From: Arthrobacter sp. P2b
Lineage (GTDB): Bacteria > Actinomycetota > Actinomycetes > Actinomycetales > Micrococcaceae
Assembly: GCF_900168295.1 (NCBI RefSeq)
Contig: NZ_FVZL01000003.1
Span: forward strand, 1 to 64,000
DNA: 64,000 nt
Direction: 5' to 3'
Part shown: positions 1 through 9,895 of the stretch, one piece after another
How the letters are laid out: every line of letters starts with the position of its first letter
How positions within the stretch are numbered: the first letter of the stretch is position 1
The notes under the pieces: generated by a model
What the model was told of the DNA's origin: nothing
Seen by the model: only the letters and a program-made list of their open reading frames with translations
Databases searched by the model: none
Program-made: the position numbers and the translations under genes

Positions 1-933
1 GCCGCCTACGCGGGCACCGTGGCGAAGTACGCGATCGAGAACTGGTGCCGGATCCCCACCGAGGTGGAGCTGGCGCACGAGTTCCGTTACCGCGACCCGA
101 TCCTGGACGCGAACACCCTGGTGGTTTCCATCAGCCAGTCCGGCGAAACGATGGACACCTTGATGGCCGTCCGGTACGCCCGGGAACAGGGCGCGAAGAC
201 GATCTCGATCTGCAACACCAACGGCTCCACCATCCCGCGGGAATCCGACGCCGTTCTGTACACGCACGCCGGGCCGGAAATCGCGGTGGCCTCCACCAAG
301 GCGTTCCTGGCCCAGATCACCGCGGCGTACCTGCTGGGCATGTACCTGGCCCAGCTGCGCGGCAACGCCTACGACGGCGAAATCAAGGACGTCCTGGCGG
401 ACCTGAACAAGATCCCGGCCAAGATCCAGACCATCCTGGACAACGCCGAACCGCTGCGCGAGCTTGCCCGCAGCATGGCCGACGAAACGTCCGTCCTGTT
501 CCTGGGCCGGCACGTCGGCTACCCGGTGGCCCTCGAGGGTGCGCTGAAGCTGAAGGAAATCGCCTACATCCACGCCGAGGGCTTCGCCGCCGGTGAGCTC
601 AAGCACGGCCCCATTGCCCTGATCGATGAAGGCAAGCCGGTGTTCGTGATTGTCCCGTCCCCGCGCGGCCGCGAATCGCTGCACGCCAAGGTGATCAGCA
701 ACATCCAGGAAATCCGTGCCCGCGGCGCCCGGACCATGGTGATCGCCGAGGAAGGCGACGAAGCCGTCAAGGCCTACGCCGAGCACGTCTTCTACGTCCC
801 GGAAACACCACCTCTGCTGATGCCGCTGCTGACCACCGTCCCGCTGCAGATCTTCGCCGCCGAACTCGCCGCGGCCAAGGGCTACGACGTGGACCAGCCC
901 CGCAACCTCGCCAAGAGCGTCACGGTCGAGTAG
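1..933 (+). CDS. glmS: Glutamine--fructose-6-phosphate aminotransferase (isomerizing), 5'-truncated by window edge
   Basis: GlmS makes glucosamine-6-phosphate from fructose-6-phosphate and glutamine, the first committed step to UDP-GlcNAc for peptidoglycan. Only the C-terminal 310 residues are in the window. Both SIS sugar-isomerase domains are visible: the first carries ISQSGETMDT near visible residue 44, the second begins around FLGRHVGYPVALEGALKLKE. The protein ends in the family's invariant DQPRNLAKSVTVE. The N-terminal glutaminase domain lies before base 1. A short inverted repeat (TGAACT-GTG-AGTTCA, 947-961) follows the stop. Everything downstream to about 13 kb looks unlike the GlmS neighbourhood in base usage and gene type. 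Confidence 0.97.
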   Translation, partial: AAYAGTVAKYAIENWCRIPTEVELAHEFRYRDPILDANTLVVSISQSGETMDTLMAVRYAREQGAKTISICNTNGSTIPRESDAVLYTHAGPEIAVASTKAFLAQITAAYLLGMYLAQLRGNAYDGEIKDVLADLNKIPAKIQTILDNAEPLRELARSMADETSVLFLGRHVGYPVALEGALKLKEIAYIHAEGFAAGELKHGPIALIDEGKPVFVIVPSPRGRESLHAKVISNIQEIRARGARTMVIAEEGDEAVKAYAEHVFYVPETPPLLMPLLTTVPLQIFAAELAAAKGYDVDQPRNLAKSVTVE

Positions 934-1021
934 TGCTAACAATCATTGAACTGTGAGTTCACATTGGTTCCGATGACGCTCTGCATGAGGAGCAAAAATG
1001 ATTAGGCCGACGCTTTCACTT

Positions 1022-2611
1022 CTAAATGGATGTCACACTAAATTCAGCCCAACCGATAAGTGAGTCTTTGACTCCACAACGGATGCCAGCCTTTGTGTTG
1101 CTGCTTGTGTTCAACGCGGCTGATTGCTCGGCCGTCAAGGTGTAGTTGATGAGGCGGACCCCATTTACGTAACCTTCTACTGTGTCGCCGACGGAGCGCA
1201 CCCTGAAGATGTTCGCACTTGTACGAAGTCCAACCGCTGTTCCCACGGCAAAATAAGCGTTGACAGTGCCGTACTTAATCCATAGTTGCGTTGAACCGTG
1301 GACGTCCATGAACAATCCCATCCGCGTGCCATCATCGATGGCTCGGACCACGATTCCACACGTCTGGACGGTAGGGTTAGCAATAACCGCACTTACATCC
1401 ATGTCCTTAACTCCGGTCTCAATCAGGGCGGTCCCACCGGCCGTGACCCTGGCTTTATTGCCGGCAATCCCGTAAGTTCCGGACGCTATGATCCAGTCTT
1501 GCCCTGTGGTCGCGGTGCCTAGAGTGGAGGCATCTGGCCGCCGGAAATCGTCATATACCAGCCTGTGGACTGGGTTTCCCACCGGTACCGCTGGGGCTAC
1601 CAGGCTTGCCGCTCCAAGCATTGGCGCCAATAAGTTGGCCATGAGGAGATGACCGGAATCACGTAAATGAATCCGATCTTCGTGCATGAGGGCGAGGGGA
1701 TCCGAGGAGGGAATACCCACGGCTCTGTACTGTTCGGAAACGTCAATGAAGACCACGTCACGGGAGTTCTCCGCAGAAATTTCCTGAAGGACGCTGCGGT
1801 ATTCGTCCCATTTATGTCGTCGAGGGGTTGGATAGTCATATCGTTCGTGAGCGTGGATCAGGATGTGCACGCAAGGGCCAGGAATGGCGTTTCGCAGCTT
1901 GTTTATCCACGATATTAGATTCGATTTGTAGGTAGCCAGAGGAACCATGTAGGCAAAATCGTTAGATCCCACCATGTGCGTGACCGCCCGCGGGTTCAAG
2001 GCACCAATCATCGTCACCTTAGAGTCTGTAAGATAATCTGCCGACGTGGTCCCGCTCACCCCAAAGTTGTAGCCGTGGATACCAGGCCGGGTCTTTTTTG
2101 CTCCGTCTGAATTGGTCCCCACCACGGACTCCGCGCCTGACCCTGAGGGGTAGGCCGCTTGCAGGTTCTTGATGAGTAAGGAGAAGTAGCGGGACTTGAC
2201 CTCGAGGTTCTCCGCGGCGGTAGTACTTGATCCTAAGCCCACGATACCGATGGGTTCGGTGGTGCGGGTAACGTAGCCCGCCAGGAGCGGGCCCAGTGTC
2301 GGCTTTTGCAATTGGGTCAACCTACGAGCAACGCTGGCAGATACATCCGGGATTTGTTCCAACGGAATTTTGCACTGTTCGTCCAGGGTAGCAACGCCGC
2401 TAGCAACACCTTTCTCGGCGAGGGGGACGTAAGCAGTGGGCAAGTTCTGGGCGCTCTGCGCAGCATTGGCCCGACTCGCACCGAGTCCCGACACTGCTGA
2501 GACGCCTGTCATCAGGGCTCCAAGAGTCAGTAGGCCGCGACGCCTCACCGCCGGGTTAGCGCCGTTGACCGAATGCCGTTCAGCTGTCATGGGGAGCACC
2601 GCATCGGGCAT
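1022..2611 (-). CDS. Tat-exported SGNH/GDSL-type hydrolase with C-terminal lectin-like domain
   Basis: 529 residues. A twin-arginine signal is seen at 23-50 (RRRGLLTLGAL, ending A-N-A). Next comes a short module at 64-90 (LAEKGVASGVATLD...KIPLEQIPDV) that is shared with the genes at 4460 and 6575. An SGNH fold follows. Block I is GLGSST near 126-130, where the usual GDS Asp is Ser but the nucleophile Ser remains. Block III is GSND at 215-218, and DRIH at 312-315 supplies Asp and His. From about 350 a beta-sandwich begins (DDFRRPDAS...LGTATTGQDW), resembling concanavalin-type domains of polysaccharide enzymes. The likely role is extracellular ester removal from a glycan (inference). A second ATG eight codons in is an alternative start. 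Confidence 0.8.
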   Translation of the reverse strand: MPDAVLPMTAERHSVNGANPAVRRRGLLTLGALMTGVSAVSGLGASRANAAQSAQNLPTAYVPLAEKGVASGVATLDEQCKIPLEQIPDVSASVARRLTQLQKPTLGPLLAGYVTRTTEPIGIVGLGSSTTAAENLEVKSRYFSLLIKNLQAAYPSGSGAESVVGTNSDGAKKTRPGIHGYNFGVSGTTSADYLTDSKVTMIGALNPRAVTHMVGSNDFAYMVPLATYKSNLISWINKLRNAIPGPCVHILIHAHERYDYPTPRRHKWDEYRSVLQEISAENSRDVVFIDVSEQYRAVGIPSSDPLALMHEDRIHLRDSGHLLMANLLAPMLGAASLVAPAVPVGNPVHRLVYDDFRRPDASTLGTATTGQDWIIASGTYGIAGNKARVTAGGTALIETGVKDMDVSAVIANPTVQTCGIVVRAIDDGTRMGLFMDVHGSTQLWIKYGTVNAYFAVGTAVGLRTSANIFRVRSVGDTVEGYVNGVRLINYTLTAEQSAALNTSSNTKAGIRCGVKDSLIGWAEFSVTSI

Positions 2612-3186
2612 GGGAGGCTTTTCGCACTGGGACGGTAGCTACGGTTAGCATCAACTTTAGAGCCTTTCAAAATCAGGTCTGTCTTTGCTAAGAAGCTAGT
2701 TGGTGAGTCTCGTCCGAACCACAGTAGGGGGTACGCGTCTAAAAGCCATCCCGCACCTATCTAGATACTGGGAGTACTCACATTCGAGCGCTGCCATGCG
2801 CCTTGAAATGTGTGGGTGCGGCATCATTCGGCTGCTGCCACTAAATGTCTGACTCATGCGCCGCAACTCAGCTACGGTCGGATCCAACGGAACTCTGGTT
2901 TTGAGGCGAACTCTAGCTCGCACTTGCCCCTTCATAGCGTTCCGTTCTACGTTTTTCGTCGCGTAGGCCTTACCTGCTGCACGCGTCACAGTGGCCGTTG
3001 TCGGAACCCAGCTGCCCTGGGAAAATTTGGTTCGCTAGACATCTTGGTATAGGTAGGAGTGCAGGGAAATAAGTGAAAGCATTGTGGTGCTCAAATCTCC
3101 CGGCTGGAGAAAGGTGCGATATCAGATAGAGTTGTCCTGCACTCACTCTGCGCGGCGAGTCCATTAAAAAGGTCAAAGGGCCGATC
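2612..3186. other. Divergent intergenic region, relatively AT-rich
   Basis: About 575 bases between the SGNH gene (minus strand) and the OpgC-type gene (plus strand). It should hold the promoters of both. I see no convincing gene, RNA or repeat in it; the short ORFs here show no family motif. Confidence 0.5.
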
Positions 3187-3198
3187 TTGGGGGGATGC

Positions 3199-4290
3199 TT
3201 GAATCAAGTCAATAGGATTGCTGCGTTCGATGCTTTGCGAGGGCTCTGCATCGTCAGCATGGTTGTTCATCACGCTTCCTCTGGTTCTTTACTAGACAAG
3301 ATGACACATGCCTATCGCTGGGTTGACGGAGCGGTGGGGTTTGTCCTGTTGGCTGGCGTGCTAATCGGGATGATTCAACGTAGGGCCATCGCGACCAAGT
3401 CTCTTCAAGCGGGTGCTAGGCTTCTACGCAGACGCTCAAGACAACTTTACGTATACCATCTGGTTTTGACATTTGCCGCGTTATGCGCCGGCGCATACGC
3501 TGTTGGTCATCCGCTACTGCCACAGGTTGTCAACGAACAGGGCTGGTTAATAGCCGTCGGTGGCGCATTGATTTTGTCCGTAAATGCCATGAACGCTGAC
3601 TTGTTGTCCGTTTATGCAGTCCTGATTTTCTGCACGCAAGCGATAACGCCCCTGCTTGCTAGAGGCCGAACATGGGCTGTGTTTTGCATTTCTGCAAGTA
3701 TTTACGTTGTTGCCTTGATCATGCCGCAACAGTTTACGTTACCTGCCGCACCCGGCGAGCTGGGCTATTTTAATCTGGGAGCCTGGCAAGCTCTGTATGT
3801 AGTGGGATTGCTTGCTGGCTGGCACTGGACTTCGAAAGCAGTGCGCAAGGTGTTCGACTCGCGTGCTGCACTTATCGCCTCAGTGATGCTTCTCTGCCTG
3901 GGAGGACTGCTGCGGGTTCTCGAAGTAGAAGGACCAGCTATCGACTTCCTTTTGGGTAAGTTCTCGCTGGGTCCAGCTTCGCTGGTGCTTGCGTTCGCAC
4001 TGTTCATTTTTCTTACGCGCTTCCTAACAAAGCTCATTACCAGTCGGGCAGGCTGGCTTATTTCTCCTCTATGCATACTGGGCCGCAATAGCTTGGCCGC
4101 CTATCTGACCCTCGCTTTTTGGTTCCTCGCTGCCACCGCTTTTCAGGCGTATGATCCAGCGTCTGTCACCGGGATGTTTGCCTCAGCCGCCGTGCTGCTC
4201 GTAATTCTTCTTTGGGGGATATTTCAGACGAGCGCGATTAGACGAAAGCACAAACAGCAGAAGACGCCATCTGCTCCGCGCCAGTCGTAA
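3199..4290 (+). CDS. OpgC-type multi-pass membrane acyltransferase
   Basis: About 363 residues with roughly ten hydrophobic segments. The N-terminus reads IAAFDALRGLCIVSMVVHHAS, then VDGAVGFVLLAGVLIG, and then an arginine-rich LLRRRSRQLYVYH. This pattern is typical of the OpgC family (osmoregulated glucan succinyltransferase-like), which moves acyl groups onto extracytoplasmic glycans. The TTG at 3199 is preceded by GGGGGGA at good spacing and is preferred; an upstream TTG at 3187 is possible. Base usage is clearly more AT-rich than in genes beyond 18 kb, in keeping with transfer. It sits between exported glycan-type enzymes, so it probably modifies the same extracellular polymer (inference). 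Confidence 0.75.
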   Translation: MNQVNRIAAFDALRGLCIVSMVVHHASSGSLLDKMTHAYRWVDGAVGFVLLAGVLIGMIQRRAIATKSLQAGARLLRRRSRQLYVYHLVLTFAALCAGAYAVGHPLLPQVVNEQGWLIAVGGALILSVNAMNADLLSVYAVLIFCTQAITPLLARGRTWAVFCISASIYVVALIMPQQFTLPAAPGELGYFNLGAWQALYVVGLLAGWHWTSKAVRKVFDSRAALIASVMLLCLGGLLRVLEVEGPAIDFLLGKFSLGPASLVLAFALFIFLTRFLTKLITSRAGWLISPLCILGRNSLAAYLTLAFWFLAATAFQAYDPASVTGMFASAAVLLVILLWGIFQTSAIRRKHKQQKTPSAPRQS

Positions 4291-4459
4291 ATATCCGTGA
4301 ATTCTTTCGGCTACTCTTGCTACTGTCCACTGCGATGGTTGCCCGGGTATGTTAGTTGAGCTTGGACGTCAAGCTAGCCTTCCAAGTCTTTCAATGCAGG
4401 GTCAGCCGATGATGGGCGGTGCAAAATTGCCAACTTGTCTTGGCTCAACGTTTCCCGAC

Positions 4460-6268
4460 CTACTCGCCGAAGTATAGGTAGCCGATGTATGCGCTTATGG
4501 TTCTATTAGTCGGATTTGAAATAGCAAAGATGGGTTTGACGGACACAGCACGGGCGGCGTGGTTGCTATGCGGTGCTACTTGTTGCATCACGCTGGGCAT
4601 GCGCCAGGAACCGGCAGGGAGGTGCTCAGCAAGAAGGCTTACTTCTTCTTCGGGCGAAAATTCTTGGCCATTCCCTCTGAGATATATCGCACTAACAGAC
4701 GCTCGGACACCTTCAAAATCAGCACGGAGGCAGATGGTTCCGCTTCGTTCCCAGCCGCTACGCAGCGGGACCACGTCTTTGGCCTGAAAGACGACAGAAG
4801 ATCCAGCTAATAGCACAACTTTTACTGACCTTCCCCCACCAGATAGTCCCTCGGAAGATACTTCCACGGTGGATACACCCCAATTGCTAATTTCCCAATT
4901 CACAAGTGAGGCTCCTACCTGCAACACTCCGATCTCTTCGTCCTCAAAATATGGATCGACAAGGCGGTTGTCCATAGCGGACACGATGCGCCTATTGGAG
5001 ATCTCAAGATTCTTGAGAGTGCAAGCAGTTACCTCCTCCGTAACGAGAAATGAGCCCGGAAACGCAGTATTATTGTCGCCAGCCGGACGTAGGTACGCAG
5101 AACCCGTCACAACGAGGTTTCTGCCGCGGATAGCGGATCTGGGCTGAACGAGCATTGTTGTTGCATCGAAATTAACATTTGATGTTCCTTCTGCCACTTC
5201 AGACACGAGTACACCATTTGTTTCTGTTTGCTCGACGTTGATTGCTTCAATATGCCCGCCTTGGAACGCTAGCCGGCCATAACCTTTGTTAAGCTTGGCA
5301 ACAGTGGCCAAATAATCGAAGGAGCAGTTGTTAAAGCTTAGGTCCCAACCTGGAGCATCGACAACGATTGCTTGTTTCGCTGAGGCGAAGATGCAATGAG
5401 CGTACTCAAAGTTTTCGCCAGAATTGAAGTTTCCATTTTCGGGGTCACCGACCCGGAGACAAGCCCCTGTTACAGTCGCATTGTAACCGCCTGCAACTTC
5501 GAACAGGCAGTTTTCGAACCTCCCAAGATAGTGATTATAGGTGTTCATCTTTTTAAGTGTGTCGAACCGCTGAATGGACACACCTCTGATGGAGTAGCCC
5601 TTTAATAGCCGTCCAGCACCTAGATCAGAACGCGACCCCAATTCCAGCCCCACACTGGTTCCGTCGCTCGTCGAGGTATTGTGCAATATAAGATTGCCGT
5701 CAATCAGCGTGTGATTATTCCACTGGTTCTTTTCCAATGGAGCATAAAGGTTAGCGGGATCGTCGGGTAGCGGCGTTATGTGCCAGCACGTCCCGTTGCC
5801 ACCTTTCCACTCAACAATTGCCGTGCCTTGGATCACGATGTGGACGTAGGGTGGTTGCACTATGGTTTTTTCGATTTGGTAGTGCCCGCCCGGTAAAACG
5901 AGGACATTGTTAGTGGCCAACCCCGTTTCGCGGACGGCATCGCGGACAGCGTCGATTTTCCTTTGGATGGCGGCAGCCGAATCTGCTCTCCCGGTCGGAT
6001 CGATGCCTGGGCCGGACAGTACTGTTGCACTCACAAACATTGACGACAAGTCTGGAAGTTGCCCCAGCGGAACCTTGCGGTTCGAGTCTAGGGTTGCGAC
6101 ACCTGTTGCTGCCGCTGATGGGTTGGCCTCAGAAGAATCATTAGAGTCGTGGAATTTGAGACTGGATATCGCAGAAAAGCCTGTGAATAAGGCTCCAAAA
6201 GTTAGAAGTCTTCGGCGCCTCACAGCCGCAGGTATTTCGAGTTTAGGAATTTCGTCTGTTCCACTCAT
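4460..6268 (-). CDS. Tat-exported right-handed beta-helix (pectate-lyase-like) protein
   Basis: 602 residues from the ATG at 6268; an in-frame TTG at 6292 is an alternative. The N-terminus has AVRRRRLLTFGAL, a Tat signal like its two relatives. Residues 56-73 are TGVATLDSNRKVPLGQLPDL, the shared module. From about 80 the pattern GPGIDPTGRADSAAAIQRKID followed by VLVLPGGHYQIEKTI is the classic opening of pectate-lyase-superfamily beta-helices found in phage tailspikes and polysaccharide depolymerases. Repeated short beta-strand rungs run to about residue 430. A C-terminal beta-sandwich, possibly carbohydrate-binding, begins near VGASLVNWEISNWGVST. The substrate is unknown. Confidence 0.78.
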   Translation of the reverse strand: MSGTDEIPKLEIPAAVRRRRLLTFGALFTGFSAISSLKFHDSNDSSEANPSAAATGVATLDSNRKVPLGQLPDLSSMFVSATVLSGPGIDPTGRADSAAAIQRKIDAVRDAVRETGLATNNVLVLPGGHYQIEKTIVQPPYVHIVIQGTAIVEWKGGNGTCWHITPLPDDPANLYAPLEKNQWNNHTLIDGNLILHNTSTSDGTSVGLELGSRSDLGAGRLLKGYSIRGVSIQRFDTLKKMNTYNHYLGRFENCLFEVAGGYNATVTGACLRVGDPENGNFNSGENFEYAHCIFASAKQAIVVDAPGWDLSFNNCSFDYLATVAKLNKGYGRLAFQGGHIEAINVEQTETNGVLVSEVAEGTSNVNFDATTMLVQPRSAIRGRNLVVTGSAYLRPAGDNNTAFPGSFLVTEEVTACTLKNLEISNRRIVSAMDNRLVDPYFEDEEIGVLQVGASLVNWEISNWGVSTVEVSSEGLSGGGRSVKVVLLAGSSVVFQAKDVVPLRSGWERSGTICLRADFEGVRASVSAIYLRGNGQEFSPEEEVSLLAEHLPAGSWRMPSVMQQVAPHSNHAARAVSVKPIFAISNPTNRTISAYIGYLYFGE

Positions 6269-6574
6269 GCGGGTGTAGCCTCTCCCCAACAACTGGAGGT
6301 TGAAGAAACGATTGATGTTTCATATCCGATCTAGTTAGGCTGCTCATCGGCCTAGAAGCCCCCCATGATGGACTGTGGATCCGCGCAAGCCTACGTCTGC
6401 TACTTGGCGAGACTGCAATGAATTATACCCGTTTCCTCAGCATGAGATGTTTGCAAGTTCGGTACGTCTAACTACGGTCATCTACTTGCATGCTGGAAAC
6501 GAATGAAATGCTCAGGGCTGAAGAAGCGCCGGCTGTCCGCCATAACATACTGCAGCGCGTCTAACTGCCGTCGA

Positions 6575-8521
6575 TCAGTCGGTGACTTGTAGCCAAGAAA
6601 GGCTGTACTTCTTCGCGAGCCTCGAACCGATGCGGTTGATCCTGTCCAATGTGAGTGCCGTCGTTGCTACCCCTATTTCTGCAATGTCAACAACGCCCCG
6701 CACTCCTGTCTGGGACATTCCGATGCGAAGTTCAGTCCAAGTCGTCGCAGCGCCCGGGCCACGGGCAAATATGACGCCATCGCGATATATGACGTTTTCG
6801 AACGGTCCGCCCGCCGTGTGAATCATCCATATATGCCATCCCGTTGGAAGGGAAGTTGGCCCAGAAGCATACGTCGTGGCTTCACCATTGAAAAAACCTA
6901 TTTCACCAGGCCTTATTACACCAACACCAAATCCGGCCCGCTGCCCACTGGCTGAATCGAATACATACTCAGGGGTGAGGATATTTGCCACAACGAACGC
7001 GGTCACGGGCACGGGTAGATTGAAGGCTTGAGAATCCGCATGGTCAGCAGATGTAGTCGCACCGAATCGGTAGACAGGTTTACCGCCTACGACGTTGGAG
7101 GCATAGGTCGGCGAACCCGAGGCCACCGCATGGCGGTCGTTGCCGCTCCTATCCGTCAACGAGGTCAATAGTGCACCGTCCGTGTACTGTGTTTCTGAAG
7201 ATGCGTCAAGCCAAATGGCCAGAGGTACGCCGTATGAAACGGGAACTTTTGCCAGTGCCCTGCTAACAAATCCTCCGCCACCACCGTGCTGGGTGATGAT
7301 CCGACTCATGTCTTGGTGGCTGTGATCCACAGTGAAATCGAACAAGTAGTTGTGATCCACGGAACCTCCGAATCCCGCTATGTCTCCTGCTTTCCAGGTG
7401 AGCGGATTCATGTTTTTGGTGATACCGCGTAGTGTCGTCCACTTTGGCAAATCGTTCAGTCGTCCATTATGAGCAGTAAATATAAATGCGCTTTGGTCAT
7501 CATTGAAGAAGAATGAATCGACTACAAGACTTGACCCTACTAGAGGCTCGGTACCAGCTGGCCAAGATGGATTACTTGGAGACTTAGTAAGCGAGTTCGC
7601 CGTCTTTCCATAAGCCAAACCAAATGACTCAAAGGGCCCTGGTGCGCCATCAATTCCGCGGGTCGTACTTGAATTGGTGCCCTCCACGCCTTCGTAACCG
7701 ATTAGAAACTGAGTGCCATCATGCCGCGCTATAGGGCTCCCCGCCAAATACCCGTCCCACGTTCCTGAAGGACCCTTCGGAATCGCAGGATTACCTGCAA
7801 GGACGGAAAAATCAACACCATCAGCGGACGAATAGGCGAAAATTGTGCTAGAGAGCTTATCTTCTACATACAGGTACAAAAGGCCGTCAGTATCGCGGTA
7901 AACCTTGCCTCGGGGAACGAGCGACTGGGTCACGTTAGGATCTTCGCTGGGTCTATCGTCCTTGTCCATGACGCAGCGGACCGGGGCGGTAAACGTAGAC
8001 CCATCTGATGAGAAGGCCACGTAGATGCGAGAAAGCCCCTCGATCACAGCGGTGAAGTAGAATTTGAACTCGCGTTCGGGGCACATATCAAGGTTAGGGT
8101 CGTCGGGGTCCCATACGATGTCATCCTGTTCCCGAAGTTCGCTCGCCCCTTCGACTCCAGACACAATACGAGTCATATTGGACCCGAGCATGATTGGAGT
8201 TGGCGAGCCAATCCTTGCCCCTGCTCGGTCTGCTTGTACCGAAATTGGGGTAGAGGTTGGGAAAAGGGGCACTTGCGACATCGGAATTTTACCGTTGGTA
8301 TCCAAAGTGGCGACACCATTTGCCGCCCCTTTTTCGGCCACCGAAATAAATTCCGTAACTGCGTTGGTGGCCTCAGCGGCCGCGTTAGCCCGATTTGCGC
8401 CAACAGTTGTGGCGGCAGTCATTCCGGCGACAACGGTTCCGAAAGTAAGAAACTTCCGCCGTCTAACTGCCTGCGTGTTCTCAGACGCCGACCACGGCTC
8501 CGCGCTATATGGGCTACCCAC
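6575..8521 (-). CDS. Tat-exported beta-propeller (GH43/32-like) protein with LamG-like C-terminus
   Basis: 648 residues from a GTG start. A Tat signal lies at 19-47 (AVRRRKFLTFGTVVAG, ending A-N-A). The shared module is at 62-85 (AEKGAANGVATLDTNGKIPMSQVP). The middle (about 115-420) has repeated blade-like motifs such as WDPDDPN, YVAFSSDGSTF, GLLYLYVED and FAYSSADGVDF, as in five-bladed GH43/GH32-type propellers. Residues 435-640 form a LamG/concanavalin-like domain (AIWLDASSE...LTDRSGNDRHA). A glycan hydrolase or glycan-binding role is likely, but I cannot place catalytic acids with confidence. It is the third member of the exported family in this island. Confidence 0.75.
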   Translation of the reverse strand: MGSPYSAEPWSASENTQAVRRRKFLTFGTVVAGMTAATTVGANRANAAAEATNAVTEFISVAEKGAANGVATLDTNGKIPMSQVPLFPTSTPISVQADRAGARIGSPTPIMLGSNMTRIVSGVEGASELREQDDIVWDPDDPNLDMCPEREFKFYFTAVIEGLSRIYVAFSSDGSTFTAPVRCVMDKDDRPSEDPNVTQSLVPRGKVYRDTDGLLYLYVEDKLSSTIFAYSSADGVDFSVLAGNPAIPKGPSGTWDGYLAGSPIARHDGTQFLIGYEGVEGTNSSTTRGIDGAPGPFESFGLAYGKTANSLTKSPSNPSWPAGTEPLVGSSLVVDSFFFNDDQSAFIFTAHNGRLNDLPKWTTLRGITKNMNPLTWKAGDIAGFGGSVDHNYLFDFTVDHSHQDMSRIITQHGGGGGFVSRALAKVPVSYGVPLAIWLDASSETQYTDGALLTSLTDRSGNDRHAVASGSPTYASNVVGGKPVYRFGATTSADHADSQAFNLPVPVTAFVVANILTPEYVFDSASGQRAGFGVGVIRPGEIGFFNGEATTYASGPTSLPTGWHIWMIHTAGGPFENVIYRDGVIFARGPGAATTWTELRIGMSQTGVRGVVDIAEIGVATTALTLDRINRIGSRLAKKYSLSWLQVTD

Positions 8522-9107
8522 GGGTCCACGACCTTAGTACTGACTTGCAGACCTGGAAAGTTAACGAATTCAGCATCAACATCTGCGCCCCTCAAACAAT
8601 AGATACTTGCTGTTGTTATTCGAAGCTATTTGGTTGCAAATCTCCCTACCACCGTGGCGTGTACCCTTTTGCTACCGCCATGTCTACTTAGTCTTCAGAG
8701 GTACTACCTGTTTCAGGAACCCAGCGAATGGAGAAGTATCTCGATAGGCCGACAGGCAGATCCGTGACAACGACATGCTGTTAGGTACGCAAGGGCCAAA
8801 ATTCAAAAGGCGGCGAGGGAGGTTGCCGCTGACGAATGCGTTACGGCGAAGCGGTGCTTGTTGAGCCTGCCTGGTCGGGTCTCGTCCACCACGCCTGGTC
8901 CTGTAGCAATTCAGCTTCGTCAGTATGTTGGGCCTGACGTAGCAAATCATGCTGCCTGTTGTCGGCGCTGAAGCCGGACAAGTTAACCGAGCAAGAGTTT
9001 GCCGTCCCCTGCATAGCGGGCGGCGGCCTGCTGGACTTGTTACGCGAATGCTTCAGAGGTGTGCCGTATCCTCGGGGCCGTGTTTACCTGCTGTCATATC
9101 TCCCGGC
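8522..9107. other. Apparently non-coding, decayed stretch
   Basis: I see no supported gene here. Short ORFs on both strands lack motifs and bias. It contains the promoter side of the minus-strand beta-propeller gene and leads into an acyltransferase remnant. Confidence 0.4.
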
Positions 9108-9362
9108 ATTGAGTTCTTACCGCCAGGAGGCTTCTCTTGGCTCGGGGTCTTGCTCTGCGCAGTAGTGACTGCCCTCGCGTCAGTTCCGCCGGCAGTAGTT
9201 AGCTGGTTTATAGAAAAGCCCGTCCTTGAAGCTAAGGACGCGAGTCCAGGCAGAAGACGAATAGCCACGCCGGAAAACACTAAGAAAGAGCCGTCGAAGA
9301 GCGAACAACCTAGTGCAAGGTGTTTCTGCTGGTCCCAGCTCGCCCGCGATGACGGTTCATGA
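9108..9362 (+). pseudogene. C-terminal remnant of an acyltransferase-3 (OafA-type) gene
   Basis: In one frame the DNA encodes PPGGFSWLGVLLCAVVTALA then SVPPAVVSWFIEKPVLEAKD before a basic tail and stop. This matches the last transmembrane helix and the conserved 'FxEKPV' ending of OafA/YrhL acyltransferases. The upstream nine helices and the catalytic H-rich N-terminus are absent in every frame, so this is a fragment. It supports a history of gene loss inside the island. Confidence 0.55.
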
Positions 9363-9503
9363 GTGTGCAACGTTCCCCGTGGATGCAAGCAGATGATTTT
9401 CATAAGCCGTAGGCCGAGCGCTTTCGCTACATGAACCGATAGCTGCCGTAATAAAAGGCATGACTTGATCATTCCTTGAGGCTGTGTTCGTAGCATCTCG
9501 GGC

Positions 9504-9647
9504 ATGGGTAAATACGGAGGTACTTATCAGGCCCGGTACTTGCGGCGAGAGCAGCGTCAGCGCAAATTGCAGCAACTTTCATACCTCATGCTGTCCTTTC
9601 TGGCCGTTGCCACGATGGCTGTAGTGGTGGTCGCCCTACGGCAATGA
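9504..9647 (+). CDS. Small single-pass membrane protein (47 aa)
   Basis: ATG at 9504, stop at 9645. It has a hydrophilic, Arg/Gln-rich N-terminus (RYLRREQRQRK), then one hydrophobic helix (LSYLMLSFLAVATMAVVVVA) and a very short tail. It is the first of three tiny membrane proteins on the same strand ahead of the EspI-like ATPase. No family is recognised. The small size leaves some doubt, but the run of three similar-topology ORFs supports it. Confidence 0.5.
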   Translation: MGKYGGTYQARYLRREQRQRKLQQLSYLMLSFLAVATMAVVVVALRQ

Positions 9648-9746
9648 ACTCCTGTGGGACGAGCCGACTGGTGACTTGATTTGTGAATTCACCGGCCACG
9701 TGATTAGGTCATTGGCGATGGGGATCAATGACCGATGGAGGCTGCT

Positions 9747-9893
9747 GTGGCTATTTCCGACTATGCTCTGGCGCTGTGTGCACTGCTAGGCACACTTCTG
9801 GTTCCTTTCTTCGTCCTTCTCCAGAGGCTTCGACTCAAGCGTCGAGCCCTTCGCCTCCCGGTAAATAGTGCAACTCGAGGTAACCGCCCCTAG
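9747..9893 (+). CDS. Small membrane protein (48 aa)
   Basis: The GTG at 9747 has GGAGG five bases upstream; an ATG at 9735 in the same frame is an alternative. The helix YALALCALLGTLLVPFFVLL is followed by a basic tail (RLRLKRRALRL). The stop TAG is followed two bases later by the next gene's ATG, which suggests translational coupling. No family is recognised. Confidence 0.5.
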   Translation: MAISDYALALCALLGTLLVPFFVLLQRLRLKRRALRLPVNSATRGNRP

Positions 9894-9895
9894 CC

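Noticed and set aside
8684..8950. Minus-strand ORF of 88 codons
   Set aside because: No homology-like pattern and no bias; it lies in decayed DNA.
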